Origin: Saccharomyces mikatae IFO 1815
Lineage: Eukaryota; Ascomycota; Saccharomycetes; Saccharomycetales; Saccharomycetaceae
Direction: 5' to 3'
Assembly: GCF_947241705.1 (NCBI RefSeq)
Contig: NC_079266.1
Location: 186,001 to 250,000, forward strand
DNA length: 64,000 bases
Position 1 is the first letter of the stretch; every line of letters begins with the position of its first letter. The notes beneath the pieces are model-generated. The model worked only from the letters and a program-made list of their open reading frames with translations, searched no databases and was not told where the DNA came from. Below, piece by piece: positions 43,168 to 53,685 of this stretch. Both the position numbers and the translations under genes were made by a program.

Positions 43168-45372
43168 ATGGACAAGTTAGTCGTGAATTACTATGAGTAC
43201 AAGCACCCTATAATCAATAAGGATCTGGCCATTGGGGCCCATGGCGGCAAGAAATTTCCGACCTTAGGTGCTTGGTATGACGTTATTAATGAGTACGAAT
43301 TTCAGACGCGTTGCCCTATTATTTTAAAGAACTCCCACAGAAATAAACATTTTACATTTGCCTGTCATTTGAAGAACTGTCCGTTTAAAGTTTTGCTGAG
43401 CTATGCTGGCAATTCCGCATCCTCAGAGACTTCATCCCCCTCTGCAAGTAACAATACGAACCCATTGGACACCCCTGATCATATTCATCACCACAGCGAT
43501 AACATGAGCAATGACGACAATAATAGCAACAATGACAATAATAATAAGGTGAGCAATGACAGCAAACTGGACTTCGTTACAGATGATCTTGAGTACCATC
43601 TGGCAAACACTCATCCGGACGATGGCCATGACAAAATCGAGCCAAGAAACAATAACGTGAGTGGGAACAATGACGATGAAGCTGACGCTAACAACATTTT
43701 TAAACAACAAAGTGTTACCATCAAGAATGATGCTGAAGTTGATTCACTAAATAAGTCTTCTATAGATCAGAACTTGGAAAACACCAACGGTTCTGCTACT
43801 GCTAATGACAGCAGTACTCACCATCACAACGATGACGATGACGTCCATACTCAAATGACAAAGAACTATTCCGACGTTGTGAACGATGAAGATATCAACG
43901 TTGCCATTGCTAATGCTGTTGCAAACGTAGATTCTCAATCAAACAATAAGCATAACAGCAAAGACGATGATGCCACCAGTAACAATGATGACCACGATAA
44001 TAATAATGATAACAACAATAACGGCAACAGTAATAGTAATGACAACGCTGGTAGTCACGGTGTTTCAACCCACTCACCCTCTTCAATACGAGACACTTCT
44101 ATGAATTTAGACGTCTTCAATTCTGCTACCGATGATATACCAGGCCCATTTGTTGTGACCAAAATTGAACCTTATCATAGCCATCCTCTAGAAGATAACT
44201 TGTCGTTGGGTAAATTCATCCTAACAAAGATTCCCAAGATCTTACAGAACGATTTGAAGTTTGATCAAATACTAGAAAGCTCTTACAACAATTCTAACCA
44301 TACTGTAAGCAAATTCAAAGTTTCACATTACGTGGAGGAGTCTGGTCTTTTAGACATTTTGATGCAAAGATACGGGTTAACGGCCGAGGATTTCGAAAAA
44401 AGATTACTATCTCAAATTGCCAGACGTATAACCACGTATAAAGCAAGGTTTGTGTTGAAAAAGAAGAAAATGGGGGAATATAATGATCTACAACCTTCCT
44501 CGTCCTCTAATAACAATAATGGTGCCGATGATGAGCTTTCTAACACAAACATGAGAAATAACTCTATTAGTTATACTAAACATCAGGAAATTTCGAGCAC
44601 AGGGAGCTCATCAAGCGCAATCAAAAATGAGAATAACATGACTAATAACAAAAATGACGATAATGAAAATAATAGTAACAACAATAATAACGATGCTTCG
44701 AATTTAATTGAAGGCGTGTTAGATAAAACACCTAGTCACCGCTATCAAACCAAGAAAATGCCAAACGTTAACAAATGGAACAAACCAGATCAAATAACTC
44801 ATTCCGATGTATCCATGGTGGGATTAGATGAATCGAATGACGGTGCTGATGAAAATGTTCACCCGACTTTAGCGGAAGTGGATGCACAAGAAGCTCGTGA
44901 AACAGCTCAACTGGCCATAGACAAGATCAACTCTTACAAGAGATCTATTGATGATAAGAACGATGATGACCACAATAACTCGTCGAGAAACGTTGTAGAC
45001 GAAAACTTGATCAATGATATGGATTCAGAGAATACCCACAAATCGAAGAGACAACATTTATCGGATATCACGCTGGAAGAGAGAAACGAAGATGACAAAC
45101 TACCGCATGAAGTAGCGGAACAATTGAGGTTGCTGTCATCACATTTGAAAGAGGTAGAAAATTTACATCAAAACAATGATGATGACGTGGACGATGTGAT
45201 GGTGGATGTGGATGTCGAATCGCAATATAACAAGAGCCCGAATCACCGTCATAATAGTCACCACAATCAACCTCATCACGATGTAGAAGATGTTGCTGGG
45301 TTAATGGGGAAAGCCGATGAAGAAGAAGACCTTTCCGACGAAAACATTCAACCTGAATTAAGAGGCCGATAA
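43168..45372 (+). CDS. ABF1: General regulatory factor Abf1
   Basis: Abf1 is an abundant DNA-binding protein at promoters, origins and silencers, where it keeps nucleosome-free regions. The 734-residue protein has an N-terminal zinc-finger-like region (C49, C66, H67, C71 in CPIILKNSHRNKHFTFACHLKNC-type order). A long Asn/Asp/His-rich low-complexity region spans about 90-310. The second DNA-binding part is near 320-440 (GPFVVTKIEPYHSHPLEDN; ARRITTYKARFVLKKKK). An acidic, Asn-rich C-terminus contains the activation and silencing segments. S. cerevisiae YKL112W has 731 residues. The differences lie in the Asn-rich runs. Confidence 0.96.
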   Translation: MDKLVVNYYEYKHPIINKDLAIGAHGGKKFPTLGAWYDVINEYEFQTRCPIILKNSHRNKHFTFACHLKNCPFKVLLSYAGNSASSETSSPSASNNTNPLDTPDHIHHHSDNMSNDDNNSNNDNNNKVSNDSKLDFVTDDLEYHLANTHPDDGHDKIEPRNNNVSGNNDDEADANNIFKQQSVTIKNDAEVDSLNKSSIDQNLENTNGSATANDSSTHHHNDDDDVHTQMTKNYSDVVNDEDINVAIANAVANVDSQSNNKHNSKDDDATSNNDDHDNNNDNNNNGNSNSNDNAGSHGVSTHSPSSIRDTSMNLDVFNSATDDIPGPFVVTKIEPYHSHPLEDNLSLGKFILTKIPKILQNDLKFDQILESSYNNSNHTVSKFKVSHYVEESGLLDILMQRYGLTAEDFEKRLLSQIARRITTYKARFVLKKKKMGEYNDLQPSSSSNNNNGADDELSNTNMRNNSISYTKHQEISSTGSSSSAIKNENNMTNNKNDDNENNSNNNNNDASNLIEGVLDKTPSHRYQTKKMPNVNKWNKPDQITHSDVSMVGLDESNDGADENVHPTLAEVDAQEARETAQLAIDKINSYKRSIDDKNDDDHNNSSRNVVDENLINDMDSENTHKSKRQHLSDITLEERNEDDKLPHEVAEQLRLLSSHLKEVENLHQNNDDDVDDVMVDVDVESQYNKSPNHRHNSHHNQPHHDVEDVAGLMGKADEEEDLSDENIQPELRGR

Positions 45373-45557
45373 TCAACCACTTGGGAAGATGAGTGCTTTC
45401 TCATATTTTTTTTTCGTTTAATCACTCTTACCATGTTCCCTCCCTATTGAAGTATGTATTTCATCTTATGTATTTTTTTGTATTATAAAGCAAACAAATT
45501 TTGTTGTCATTTCCTTTCGATTTATATTATTATCTATCTCTATATATGCATTCTTCT

Positions 45558-46499
45558 TCAATTCAAATTTTTATTGAGATAATCAGCGAAAAGGGCGCCG
45601 ATCCTGCCTTGATCAATATCTCTTAGTTTGTTGAAGTTGATAAATTGTCTTTTCAATCTTTGCAGTTGCGCCAAAGTGACGATATTACCAATGGGTAGGT
45701 CCACGAAAAAGCAACCATCATCATTGATATCGGTAATGCCTTCAGAAACAATGACTCTTGTTCCATTGCTTACCCCGCCAATAGAAGTCAGACTCTTGAT
45801 GTGGTTCATTATGATCTTTATTATCTTGGTAGTTTCCACATCGAGAATCTGAATAAAGTTGGATTGTGATGCAGGTTTTAATACCGTCGCTGAATTGGGT
45901 TTCTGTAAACCTCTACTCAATGGATCATTGTGTCCACTATTTTTTGCAGATTTAGAAGTTTGGAAAACCACTTTGCAAATATCATCAATATAGTCGGTTA
46001 TATTGTCCTGAGCAACAAGGACAGCAAACAGTGGAGAGTCCCAACGATTGTTTGAGTTAGGTTCTTCGTACCTTTGAATTAACTGGTTCAGCAATTCAGG
46101 TTCCCAAGGATTTGCGTTCAAAGTCTTATTCCACTCGAAAATGGTCTCAGGCGGACACAACGTTTGAATTACACAAAATGTCGTAGACAAATTTTTCACT
46201 TCGCAGTGGAGTTGATACCGGAAACCCTTAATATAGTTCAAAGAATCTACAACGACAATCTTATTCTTAGATAAGTCCCTCTTCACCGCGGAAATTATCT
46301 CCGATCTCAATTTTCTCTCGTCTTGAGAGGTGATATAGTCTGAATGTTTTATGCCAAGAGATTCATCTGAGTGATATGTTATGGAATATTTACTTAATGA
46401 CGGGGTTGCATCAATTTTGGCCTGTATTAGTTGCACTAGATGCTTGGCGAGCGTTGTTTTACCGCTACACGGGTATCCTGTAAAAAGAACTAATGGCAT
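45558..46499 (-). CDS. KTI12: Elongator-associated ATPase Kti12
   Basis: Kti12 binds Elongator and tRNA, and is needed for wobble-uridine modification and hence zymocin sensitivity. The 313-residue protein has an N-terminal Walker A motif GYPCSGKT (residues 8-15), a conserved VVDSLNYIKGFRYQLHC block resembling the PSTK family, and a C-terminal tRNA-binding region (QFINFNKLRD). Length equals YKL110C. It converges with ABF1 across 185 bp. Confidence 0.95.
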   Translation of the reverse strand: MPLVLFTGYPCSGKTTLAKHLVQLIQAKIDATPSLSKYSITYHSDESLGIKHSDYITSQDERKLRSEIISAVKRDLSKNKIVVVDSLNYIKGFRYQLHCEVKNLSTTFCVIQTLCPPETIFEWNKTLNANPWEPELLNQLIQRYEEPNSNNRWDSPLFAVLVAQDNITDYIDDICKVVFQTSKSAKNSGHNDPLSRGLQKPNSATVLKPASQSNFIQILDVETTKIIKIIMNHIKSLTSIGGVSNGTRVIVSEGITDINDDGCFFVDLPIGNIVTLAQLQRLKRQFINFNKLRDIDQGRIGALFADYLNKNLN

Positions 46500-47864
46500 C
46501 TTCTTCTTGAGATGCTTGATGAGATCGTTAGATAGTTTCGCAAGCTTTTTCTACCAATATGGTAATGTTATTGTTCACATTTTGACTGTTCATCAACTGC
46601 TGCTCATTTCTTTTTCATCGCGATGAGGATGATGGAATGAGGAAAAAGTCATAAAAAAAGAAAAGAGAGAAAATTTTTCACTCTACGGAGAGAATGTGTT
46701 TACACCAAGAGTACCATGCATGTATGCTGTTTTTAGCACATTTTATCGTGCAAAAAATATGACATAATGATTTGCAAGCTGCTGTTTCCATATATGTATA
46801 CATATATATATGACTATGGCCATGGATACAGCTACAGCTATAGCTACAGCTTTGGCATTATAGAATCCATACAGTAGTTATTTGTCTTATTATTTCTTTT
46901 TCTTTGTCATGTCTTTTGTACACATACAAATTTGCCTGTTCTCTCATATTGTGCCCTTTTTTCCTCTCGGCTAGTATGAGATATTTCTTTGGAAATCAAA
47001 GGAAACACAAAAGGATCAATAATTATGTAATGCAATACCCAGAATCGGGAAAACCTGCTTGTCGTACCAAGAAAGACAGCACTGGTGTGCCTTGACCTAG
47101 TAAAAGTTTTAAGAATAGTGGGGGTTGCTTAAGTGTACAACTAGAAACTCCCCCCAGTCTCTGTTCGTATATGTTGAGCTTACTTGCGAAAGCAAGGGGT
47201 TCGAGAAGCAAAATAGAGTTTTTTGCATAAAGGTTAAGCGACGTAAACAGAGCAGCAATGAGGTGAGAAACGAAACAGAAAAAGGAAAAATTATGTAATT
47301 TTTGTATACTATAGTATGCTCTATCTGCATCTGGTGCGAGAAAACCCATGATTAAGCGGGGCGAATCTGAACCAATGCGATTATTGCCTGTCCTCCATCA
47401 AAGGGATGATAGCGATGGCACATATAGTACTACGTTTCGCGGCGTGTTAGACGAAAAGGAAAGAAAGCTTATGATAAATTCAGATAATGTTATTGCTTTG
47501 TACTATATGCGGGATAAAAACAGGAGAGTAAGCTAAAACTGAGTAGGATAAACTAATGGAGCACTTTTCATCACGTGAAAAAAGCGAAGGATCGCTCATG
47601 CTCCGCGCGCAGGTCAAGATTTACGAAAATACTTTGTAAAAGCGGCGATAAACATTCAAATGTCCGTGTGCGAAGAGGCAGACTTACTCTGTTACTTACA
47701 AATACGTGCATTGTCTAGGCCGATGACTTGGCGGTAGTGATGTGCCATGAAATCACTATTTTGCGGGCAACTACAGGCAAAGACCATTACTTTTCTCTTA
47801 CCACCGTACAGGATAACTTTTGATTTGAGGCTTTCCCGAAACTAGGCATAGAAAATCGGCGGAA

Positions 47865-48250
47865 TTTAAAAGCCCGGGCCCCGGAGATTGATCGCACAAC
47901 AAGAACATAAGAGCCTTCTCCGCAATGCCGGTTCTCTTCGAATTTTCTTGGCCAAAAAGCGAGTCGGCCCCGAACACTTAACCGGGAACAACGGAGCAAC
48001 ACTGCGACGACCGTAATTCGGTCGTGCAGCCCGGAAAAATGAGAAGTTCTGCGGGCTTTATTCACTCAGATGCTGCCCAGCGGGAACACTTGTCTCGTGG
48101 GATTTCGACTCCTACCCCGGCGTTCAGAGAACCCCCCGGGCAGGGGTCCGAAGTCTAAAAGTTTAAACTAGAAGGAGAGAAGGGGGGAGGAAACCTGCCG
48201 CGCACAGAAAGCCAGCGCAGTGGAGCGGGGCCGAGGCGGCAAAAGAGGAT
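47865..48250. promoter_or_regulatory. GC-rich island in the HAP4 promoter
   Basis: This stretch is visibly richer in G and C than its neighbours, with GGGCCCCGG, ACCCCCCGGGCAGGGGTCCG and GAGCGGGGCCGAGGCGG strings. Several are CCGG- or GGGG-type cores that zinc-cluster or Mig1-like factors could bind. It lies 0.6-1 kb upstream of HAP4, a glucose-repressed gene. The role is inferred from position and base composition. Confidence 0.45.
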
Positions 48251-48613
48251 ATGCCCGCTGAACCTGGAAAAAACGAAAAATCTCTTTCATCAAGGACTAA
48301 AGTTCTGTATTACGAATCTTAAGCGCGTTAAGCAATGGCCGTAGCCTTTCACAGGCTGCTTCCAAGTGTCATGTATCGACTCTACAAACTGTTCCAAAGT
48401 GAATGGAATTGCCATTTTCTTTCCGAGACTACTTTAAAAAAAATTATGAGAATGAGTTTGTTTCTTGATAAATTATATATAATCGAAAGCTATTAATTAT
48501 TCTTCTACTTCAATATGTTCTTGCTTAACCCCGTGTGATTGTTTTCGTTCATCTTTGTTTTTGTTATATTTTTTGTTTTAGTTATACCTGCAATACCCAG
48601 TTTTCTATCGTAT

Positions 48614-48643
48614 ATGCTATCTACAGGACCACTCTACGCTTAA
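48614..48643 (+). promoter_or_regulatory. HAP4 upstream ORF, 9 codons
   Basis: ATG at 48614 encodes MLSTGPLYA and stops at 48643, 222 bp before HAP4. S. cerevisiae HAP4 has leader uORFs of 9 and 3 codons, and this one matches the first in length. It likely tunes translation. Confidence 0.6.
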
Positions 48644-48804
48644 TAGTATAATAATATTTTCGTAAAGAAAACAAGAATATAAAGAAAGGGTCATTATTTA
48701 TTCGTGCAGATCGTTGTTAGACGCATAAAAAGAGGATCAGAAACATTGTTTTTCAATTCCTTGCACATATTTATTTATCTGCCACTATTCTCATAAGCAT
48801 TTTA

Positions 48805-48816
48805 ATGGATTGCTGA
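48805..48816 (+). promoter_or_regulatory. HAP4 upstream ORF, 3 codons
   Basis: ATG at 48805 encodes MDC and stops at 48816, 49 bp before the HAP4 start. It matches the known 3-codon uORF of S. cerevisiae in length and relative position. Confidence 0.6.
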
Positions 48817-48865
48817 TTTGTTCTACCTATTTCTTCTAGTATATAAAACCCAAAAAAAAAGAATC

Positions 48866-50515
48866 ATGACCGCAAAGACTTTTCTACTACAGGCATCCGG
48901 TAGCCGTCCTCGTAGTAACCACTTCAAAAGTGAGCATAATAATATTCCGTTAGCCCCTGTACCGATCGCCCCGAATACGCATCATCATCATAACCATAAT
49001 TCGTCGGAGTTCGAAAACGATGGCAACAAAAAGAAAAAGAAATCTGGTTTGGTGGTAAGAACATCTAAACATTGGGTTCTACCCCCTAGACCAAGACCTG
49101 GTAGAAGATCATCTGCTCACAACTCTCTGTCTTCTAACAGTACTAACAATACACTGAACGTTGGTACTAACAGCAGGAATAATAGTAATAATAGCATTAC
49201 TTCCAACAGGAAGCAAGCTTCCAAAGAAAAGAGGAAGCCAAGACATATCCAGACCATTGATGAAAAGCTAATAAACGATTCAAACTATTTGGCTTTCTTG
49301 AAGTTTGACGACTTGGAAAATGAAAAGTTCCATTCTTCTGCCTCTTCAATCTCATCTCCATCTTATTCAGGCTATAGAAATAGAAAGAAATCAGAATACA
49401 TGGACGATGAAAGTTGCACTGATGTGGAAACCATCGCTGCTCACAACAGTTTGCTGTCAAAAAGTCACCATATAGATTCTTCTTCAATCGTCCATGCTCC
49501 ACCCACGAAGAAATCAAAACTGAATGACTTCGATCTACTCTCTTTATCTTCAACTTCCCCATCGGTTACGCCAGTCCCACAGTTGACAAAAGATTTAAGT
49601 CTCAATTTGAATTTTCACAAGACGCCTCATAAGACCTCGTTCCCTGATTCTCCAGAAGATTTTTCTCCAGTAGATTCAGTCTCATTAATTAGAAACCATT
49701 CCTTGCCCACCAGATTGGAGGTGAAGGAAAAAATGGATGATTTGAACGAGATCAAATTCTTTAACGATTTCGAAAAACTTGAGTTTTTCAATAAATACGC
49801 TAAAGTTAATACTAATAATGACATTAACGAAAACAATGATCTTTGGAATTCCTACCTACAATCGATGGACAATTCTACAGGTAAAAATCGTACCGATAAT
49901 CAACAAGTAGACGATGATGATGACATGCCCTTATTGAATCTGCCCATTTTGGAAGAATCTGTTCCCTCTGAACCAGATGTTAAGGTTGAACAGGATGACG
50001 ATGACATTTGGAATTATCTACCAAGTTCAAGCTCACAACAAGACTCTTTAGGAATCTTGGACAAGAATCGTACTCTTGACAAAGAGAATATTCAAACAAA
50101 TAATGACGAAACCTATCTATTTTTACAAGATCAGGATGAAAGTACAAATTCACACCGCCACGACGAGTTGGGTTCAGAAGTCACTTTAGCTGATAGTAAG
50201 TTTTCTTATTTGCCCCCAACTTTAGAAGAATTGATGGAAGAGCAAGATTGTAACAACAGTAGGTCTTTTAAAAATTTCATGTTTTCCAACGGTAACGGTA
50301 CGCCGTGTTCAAATGCAGACGGTAATACTGTTAATGATGATGACTATACCAAAGTTTTAAAGTCAAAAAAAATTAGTACCTCAAAGTCAAACGTAAACCT
50401 TTATGACTTAAACGAAAACAATAATGGCGCCACTACCACCAACGAATTTGACCAAAATAGTTTTATCGATGATCTTGATGAGGATGTTGACTTTTTAAAG
50501 GTACAGGTATTCTAA
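48866..50515 (+). CDS. HAP4: Respiratory gene activator Hap4
   Basis: Hap4 is the limiting activation subunit of the Hap2/3/4/5 CCAAT-binding complex that switches on respiratory genes on non-fermentable carbon. From the ATG at 48866 it has 549 residues (S. cerevisiae YKL109W, 554). The longer frame starts at a TTG. The conserved Hap4 domain that docks on Hap2/3/5 is near residues 57-83 ([19 protein letters not shown]). The rest is acidic and Asn/Ser-rich with two activation regions, ending [18 protein letters not shown]. Confidence 0.96.
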   Translation: MTAKTFLLQASGSRPRSNHFKSEHNNIPLAPVPIAPNTHHHHNHNSSEFENDGNKKKKKSGLVVRTSKHWVLPPRPRPGRRSSAHNSLSSNSTNNTLNVGTNSRNNSNNSITSNRKQASKEKRKPRHIQTIDEKLINDSNYLAFLKFDDLENEKFHSSASSISSPSYSGYRNRKKSEYMDDESCTDVETIAAHNSLLSKSHHIDSSSIVHAPPTKKSKLNDFDLLSLSSTSPSVTPVPQLTKDLSLNLNFHKTPHKTSFPDSPEDFSPVDSVSLIRNHSLPTRLEVKEKMDDLNEIKFFNDFEKLEFFNKYAKVNTNNDINENNDLWNSYLQSMDNSTGKNRTDNQQVDDDDDMPLLNLPILEESVPSEPDVKVEQDDDDIWNYLPSSSSQQDSLGILDKNRTLDKENIQTNNDETYLFLQDQDESTNSHRHDELGSEVTLADSKFSYLPPTLEELMEEQDCNNSRSFKNFMFSNGNGTPCSNADGNTVNDDDYTKVLKSKKISTSKSNVNLYDLNENNNGATTTNEFDQNSFIDDLDEDVDFLKVQVF

Positions 50516-51013
50516 AATAGGCATGTTGCAATAAAACGAAAATAGCAAAAATAAAAAGATATTCAATTAAAAAAAACCCTTATGGTAATGATAGTATTCT
50601 TCGCCGGTTCCGGTGTCCTTTTCCTTCAATAACAAAAATACAACTAAAAAAAAAAACAAAAAATAAAAAAACAAAACTTTACTGTTTTTAATGATGTTAA
50701 TGATTTTTTTTCTCTATCATAAAAAAACTAAAACGAAAAACAAATATGGACACATAAGTCCATTATTTTATTTATATACCGTTTCTGGTACTTAGTAATT
50801 TATCCTCATACATACACTTTATTCAAAATACTAAGAGCATTTTCATACATCTATTATTTTCTTCTCTTTCTTCCTCTTTTCCTTAACTTCAACATTTCAC
50901 TTTTACGCGTATGTCAAAAACACGTCAAGGAAAAATGGTGGAATAAAAAATTTACATACATGAATATACACGCGATAAAGAAACCTGTCCAACGACTTGA
51001 CAACTGCAATTCG
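50516..51013. other. Intergenic: HAP4 3' flank and SLD2 promoter
   Basis: Very A/T-rich with several poly-A and poly-T runs. It contains an MCB (listed separately). An in-frame ATG at 50960 would extend SLD2 by 18 residues. No separate gene is supported. Confidence 0.55.
50905..50910. promoter_or_regulatory. MCB element (ACGCGT) of SLD2
   Basis: ACGCGT lies about 104 bp upstream of the SLD2 start. It fits MBF-driven G1/S expression of a replication-initiation gene. Confidence 0.6.
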
Positions 51014-52378
51014 ATGTTCTCTTTTGATCTGGACAAATTAAAGGTTGAGCTGAAAACATGGGAACATGAATTCATCGAAAAGAATAACAGAGAACCCACA
51101 AGGGATGACATCAAGAGTCTGCGAAACGTTAGGCAGATGTACAAGCAATATTCCCTACTGAAGAAGAAACAATCATTGCAAACACAGGAACCTTTTGTTC
51201 ATAAATCAATTGAAATCGCTGCTCATAACAAAAACAACGATGAAATGGGTGAAATAGGTCCTACTCCTCAAGTGCACGGTAAGGCGATTAGTATTTTTGA
51301 GATGAATCTTTCGCCTATAAAACCTATATACATGGCGTTTACAAATGACATAAACATGAACAATGATAGCTCCAAAACAATCTCCAATGTATCTTCTCCA
51401 GAAAAGACCATATCTGTAAACTCATCGCCTGCGAATCGAACACTGGTAGCAGAATCAATATCCAACGTGAAACGCCAGTTAAACTTTCAAATACCGAAGG
51501 TTTCTCTTTCACGCACTCCGATTTCGTCACCCTGTAAGAAACAAGATGAACTGCATGCAGAAAACAAGAAGTTCAGCCCTACGACGAAACCTCTACTAGA
51601 ATCCGACAAATCGTCGAGGTATTATGGCCCTAACTCACCACTAAGATTGGATGAAGAAAACATTCATTTGAATATTCCGTTTAATTCAAAAATCAAACGT
51701 CGGCTCCAAATGGGATATCCATCTTTACTAAAGACTCCCTCGAAGGATAATCATGTGGATATTTCAAATTCATTTAGTCCGTCACCCTTAATTAGAAGAC
51801 CTTTGACAAAATCTCTGATAGAGCTGGCCAAGGAGCATACTGAAATCGTGAAAGAATTCAGTATATTGGAGGAAGAAGGGGATCGAGGTGAAAACGGAGA
51901 AGAAGGAAGTGATGAGGGTTGTAATGCTGACAAATGCGAAGAAGAAGAGGAAAGCAAACTGGAGGATGGGTTGATTAGGTCAAAAGTTATGGCCGATATA
52001 TTTCAAGAGGATGAAGTTGAGGGCAATCAAGGTAGGGAAGGCGCTTTTATAAGGAAACGACCTAAGAGAAGAAAGGTTATCAGAAGATCACGAGAAAACG
52101 ATTTAGAAGACGAAACCTCGATTGTTAAGAGAGATGTTCATAAGGAACTAATGAAACTGAAGAAAAGAAAAGTGGCAGAATTTTTGGGATCCACTTCACA
52201 ACTCTCTGAGACTGAATCTGAAAATGATGACGAAGCAACAGGCGGTGTAATCCCAAAGCAAAAGCCCGCCTCTAAGCGCAAGGGCAGAAAGAAGTACAAC
52301 CTTGTAAGTAATAATTTTAGAAGATTAAAACTACCTAAGAAAAACCGCTTCTTTAACAGACGCTCAGGACGGAGGTGA
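51014..52378 (+). CDS. SLD2: DNA replication initiation protein Sld2
   Basis: Sld2 is phosphorylated by S-phase CDK and then binds Dpb11 to load Cdc45 and GINS at origins. From the ATG at 51014 it has 454 residues (YKL108W, 453). The N-terminal Sld2/RecQL4 homology segment is DKLKVELKTWEHEF (residues 7-20). The key CDK site T84 is kept in GPTPQVHGK, and many other S/T-P sites follow (LSPIKP, FSPTTK, FSPSPL, KTPSK). The C-terminus is acidic, then strongly basic. Divergence from S. cerevisiae is high outside these blocks. An upstream in-frame ATG at 50960 could add 18 residues. Confidence 0.95.
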   Translation: MFSFDLDKLKVELKTWEHEFIEKNNREPTRDDIKSLRNVRQMYKQYSLLKKKQSLQTQEPFVHKSIEIAAHNKNNDEMGEIGPTPQVHGKAISIFEMNLSPIKPIYMAFTNDINMNNDSSKTISNVSSPEKTISVNSSPANRTLVAESISNVKRQLNFQIPKVSLSRTPISSPCKKQDELHAENKKFSPTTKPLLESDKSSRYYGPNSPLRLDEENIHLNIPFNSKIKRRLQMGYPSLLKTPSKDNHVDISNSFSPSPLIRRPLTKSLIELAKEHTEIVKEFSILEEEGDRGENGEEGSDEGCNADKCEEEEESKLEDGLIRSKVMADIFQEDEVEGNQGREGAFIRKRPKRRKVIRRSRENDLEDETSIVKRDVHKELMKLKKRKVAEFLGSTSQLSETESENDDEATGGVIPKQKPASKRKGRKKYNLVSNNFRRLKLPKKNRFFNRRSGRR

Positions 52379-52755
52379 ACATAAAAGCATTTGGTAAGGT
52401 ATTCATTACCGAATTGAATACCTTCATTAGTAATTCTTCTAGACGCATATAAAGTATCCCATCGAACTCCCATGAAGAACAGGTTTGTAGTATATACGTG
52501 TATGTAAATCTATGATACTTTCCATTAATATATCAATCCATCATGAACTTCTTTATGTTCGTTGATTGATTAGAAACTTGGTTTTACATATTACATAATC
52601 GGGGAGGGATCGTCAATTAGGGGAGCAATAATCGGCAAAGGTATAAAAATACATGATAAATTCATTCATGGTGTAGGTGAGAATGAACATATTATACACC
52701 ATAAGTAGTAACACATTCAGGTAGAGCAGAGAATAGTAGTTGCCTGTTTAGTCAA
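52379..52755. other. Intergenic: SLD2 3' flank and YKL107W promoter
   Basis: AT-rich, non-coding. I see no motif that can be supported. Confidence 0.5.
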
Positions 52756-53685
52756 ATGTTTTGGAAAAAGGATCCTAGTGTGGTTTGGGAAAGAAAAAAT
52801 ATCGATGATATTGACTTTAGTCGTCTTAATGTGGCAATAATTGGTGGCACAGGTGGAATTGGGCGTGCGATAAGTAGAGAACTGGCCCAGAGAAACGCTA
52901 GTGTTGTTGTCGTTGGGCAAACGTTCAAGGACGAAGAGATGAAAGACAAAATTAAATTTATCAAGGCAGACTTGAGTTTAGTATCGGAATGCAAACGTAT
53001 TTCACACTGTGATGAAATTCCCTACGAGAAGCTAACGCATTTGATTTTCACTACAGGTATCTTTGCATCACGCCAAAGGCAAGCCACAAGTGAGGGACTA
53101 GAGAAAGACATGGCAGTGAGTTATCTGAGTAGATATATCATCTTTCATGATGTCGCTAAGCGATTGGGAATTGCTAGGGCCAAGAAAGACAATTTGCCGA
53201 AGGTTTTCATCGCTGGCTTCCCAGGAAATGGTCAAGTGGGTGATCCAAATAATTTGAACTCAGATGAAAAAAAATATAATGCCTACACTACACATATGAA
53301 TACAGTGGCAGCTAATGAAAGTCTGGTGCTGGACGCCAAAGACAGGTATGCGAATATAGATACCTTCGGTTTGAACCCTGGTTTGATCAAAACAAGTATT
53401 CGTAGTAATCTTCTCGGCAGTGATTCCTACCTTGGCCGCATCACGGAATGGATCATTAGCTGGACTTGTCAAAGCGCAGAGGTTTATGCTAAAACAATCT
53501 GTGCCTTGATGATGAGTCCTGCCATTGAGTCACGCAGTGGTACAATGTTTAGTAACAAAGGTGACGCCATTTTACCGACGCCTGGTTTAACTAAAGATGT
53601 GGTGGAGAAATTCATGGAAAGTTCGGAGCTTTTAGTTGAAAAAGCCTTACAGAATCAAAGTTCTTCTACCTCCAGTAACGAATAG
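52756..53685 (+). CDS. Short-chain dehydrogenase, aldehyde reductase (YKL107W)
   Basis: This 309-residue protein is a short-chain dehydrogenase/reductase with the nucleotide-binding motif GGTGGIGR (residues 30-37) and a downstream SYLSRYIIFHDV segment. The usual catalytic YxxxK is not obvious; YNAYTTHMNTVAANE is the closest region. In S. cerevisiae YKL107W has been described as an NADH-dependent aldehyde reductase acting on small aldehydes. Length is the same. The N-terminus (MFWKKDPSVVWERKN) lacks a signal peptide. Confidence 0.88.
   Translation: MFWKKDPSVVWERKNIDDIDFSRLNVAIIGGTGGIGRAISRELAQRNASVVVVGQTFKDEEMKDKIKFIKADLSLVSECKRISHCDEIPYEKLTHLIFTTGIFASRQRQATSEGLEKDMAVSYLSRYIIFHDVAKRLGIARAKKDNLPKVFIAGFPGNGQVGDPNNLNSDEKKYNAYTTHMNTVAANESLVLDAKDRYANIDTFGLNPGLIKTSIRSNLLGSDSYLGRITEWIISWTCQSAEVYAKTICALMMSPAIESRSGTMFSNKGDAILPTPGLTKDVVEKFMESSELLVEKALQNQSSSTSSNE

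Larger units (their letters stand above)
46500..48804. other. Long intergenic: KTI12 upstream and HAP4 promoter
   Basis: About 2.3 kb without a supported gene. Contents include AT repeats and an AGCTACAGCTATAGCTACAG string near 46830, a small unsupported ORF at 47348-47536, a GC-rich island at about 47865-48250 (listed separately), and the AT-rich HAP4 leader with short upstream ORFs. HAP4 is known for a long, carbon-regulated promoter. Confidence 0.6.

Noticed and set aside
43432-43710. Frame antisense to ABF1 rich in V and I
   Set aside because: It is produced by complementing Asn/Asp-rich codons of ABF1 and has no independent support.
47787-48065. 92-codon minus-strand frame in the HAP4 promoter
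   Set aside because: Arg-rich composition reflects the GC-rich island. No relative is known.
52756-53685. Loss of catalytic Tyr-Lys in YKL107W as a defect
   Set aside because: The YxxxK spacing is hard to place by eye in this divergent SDR, and the S. cerevisiae protein is reported active, so I do not claim a loss.
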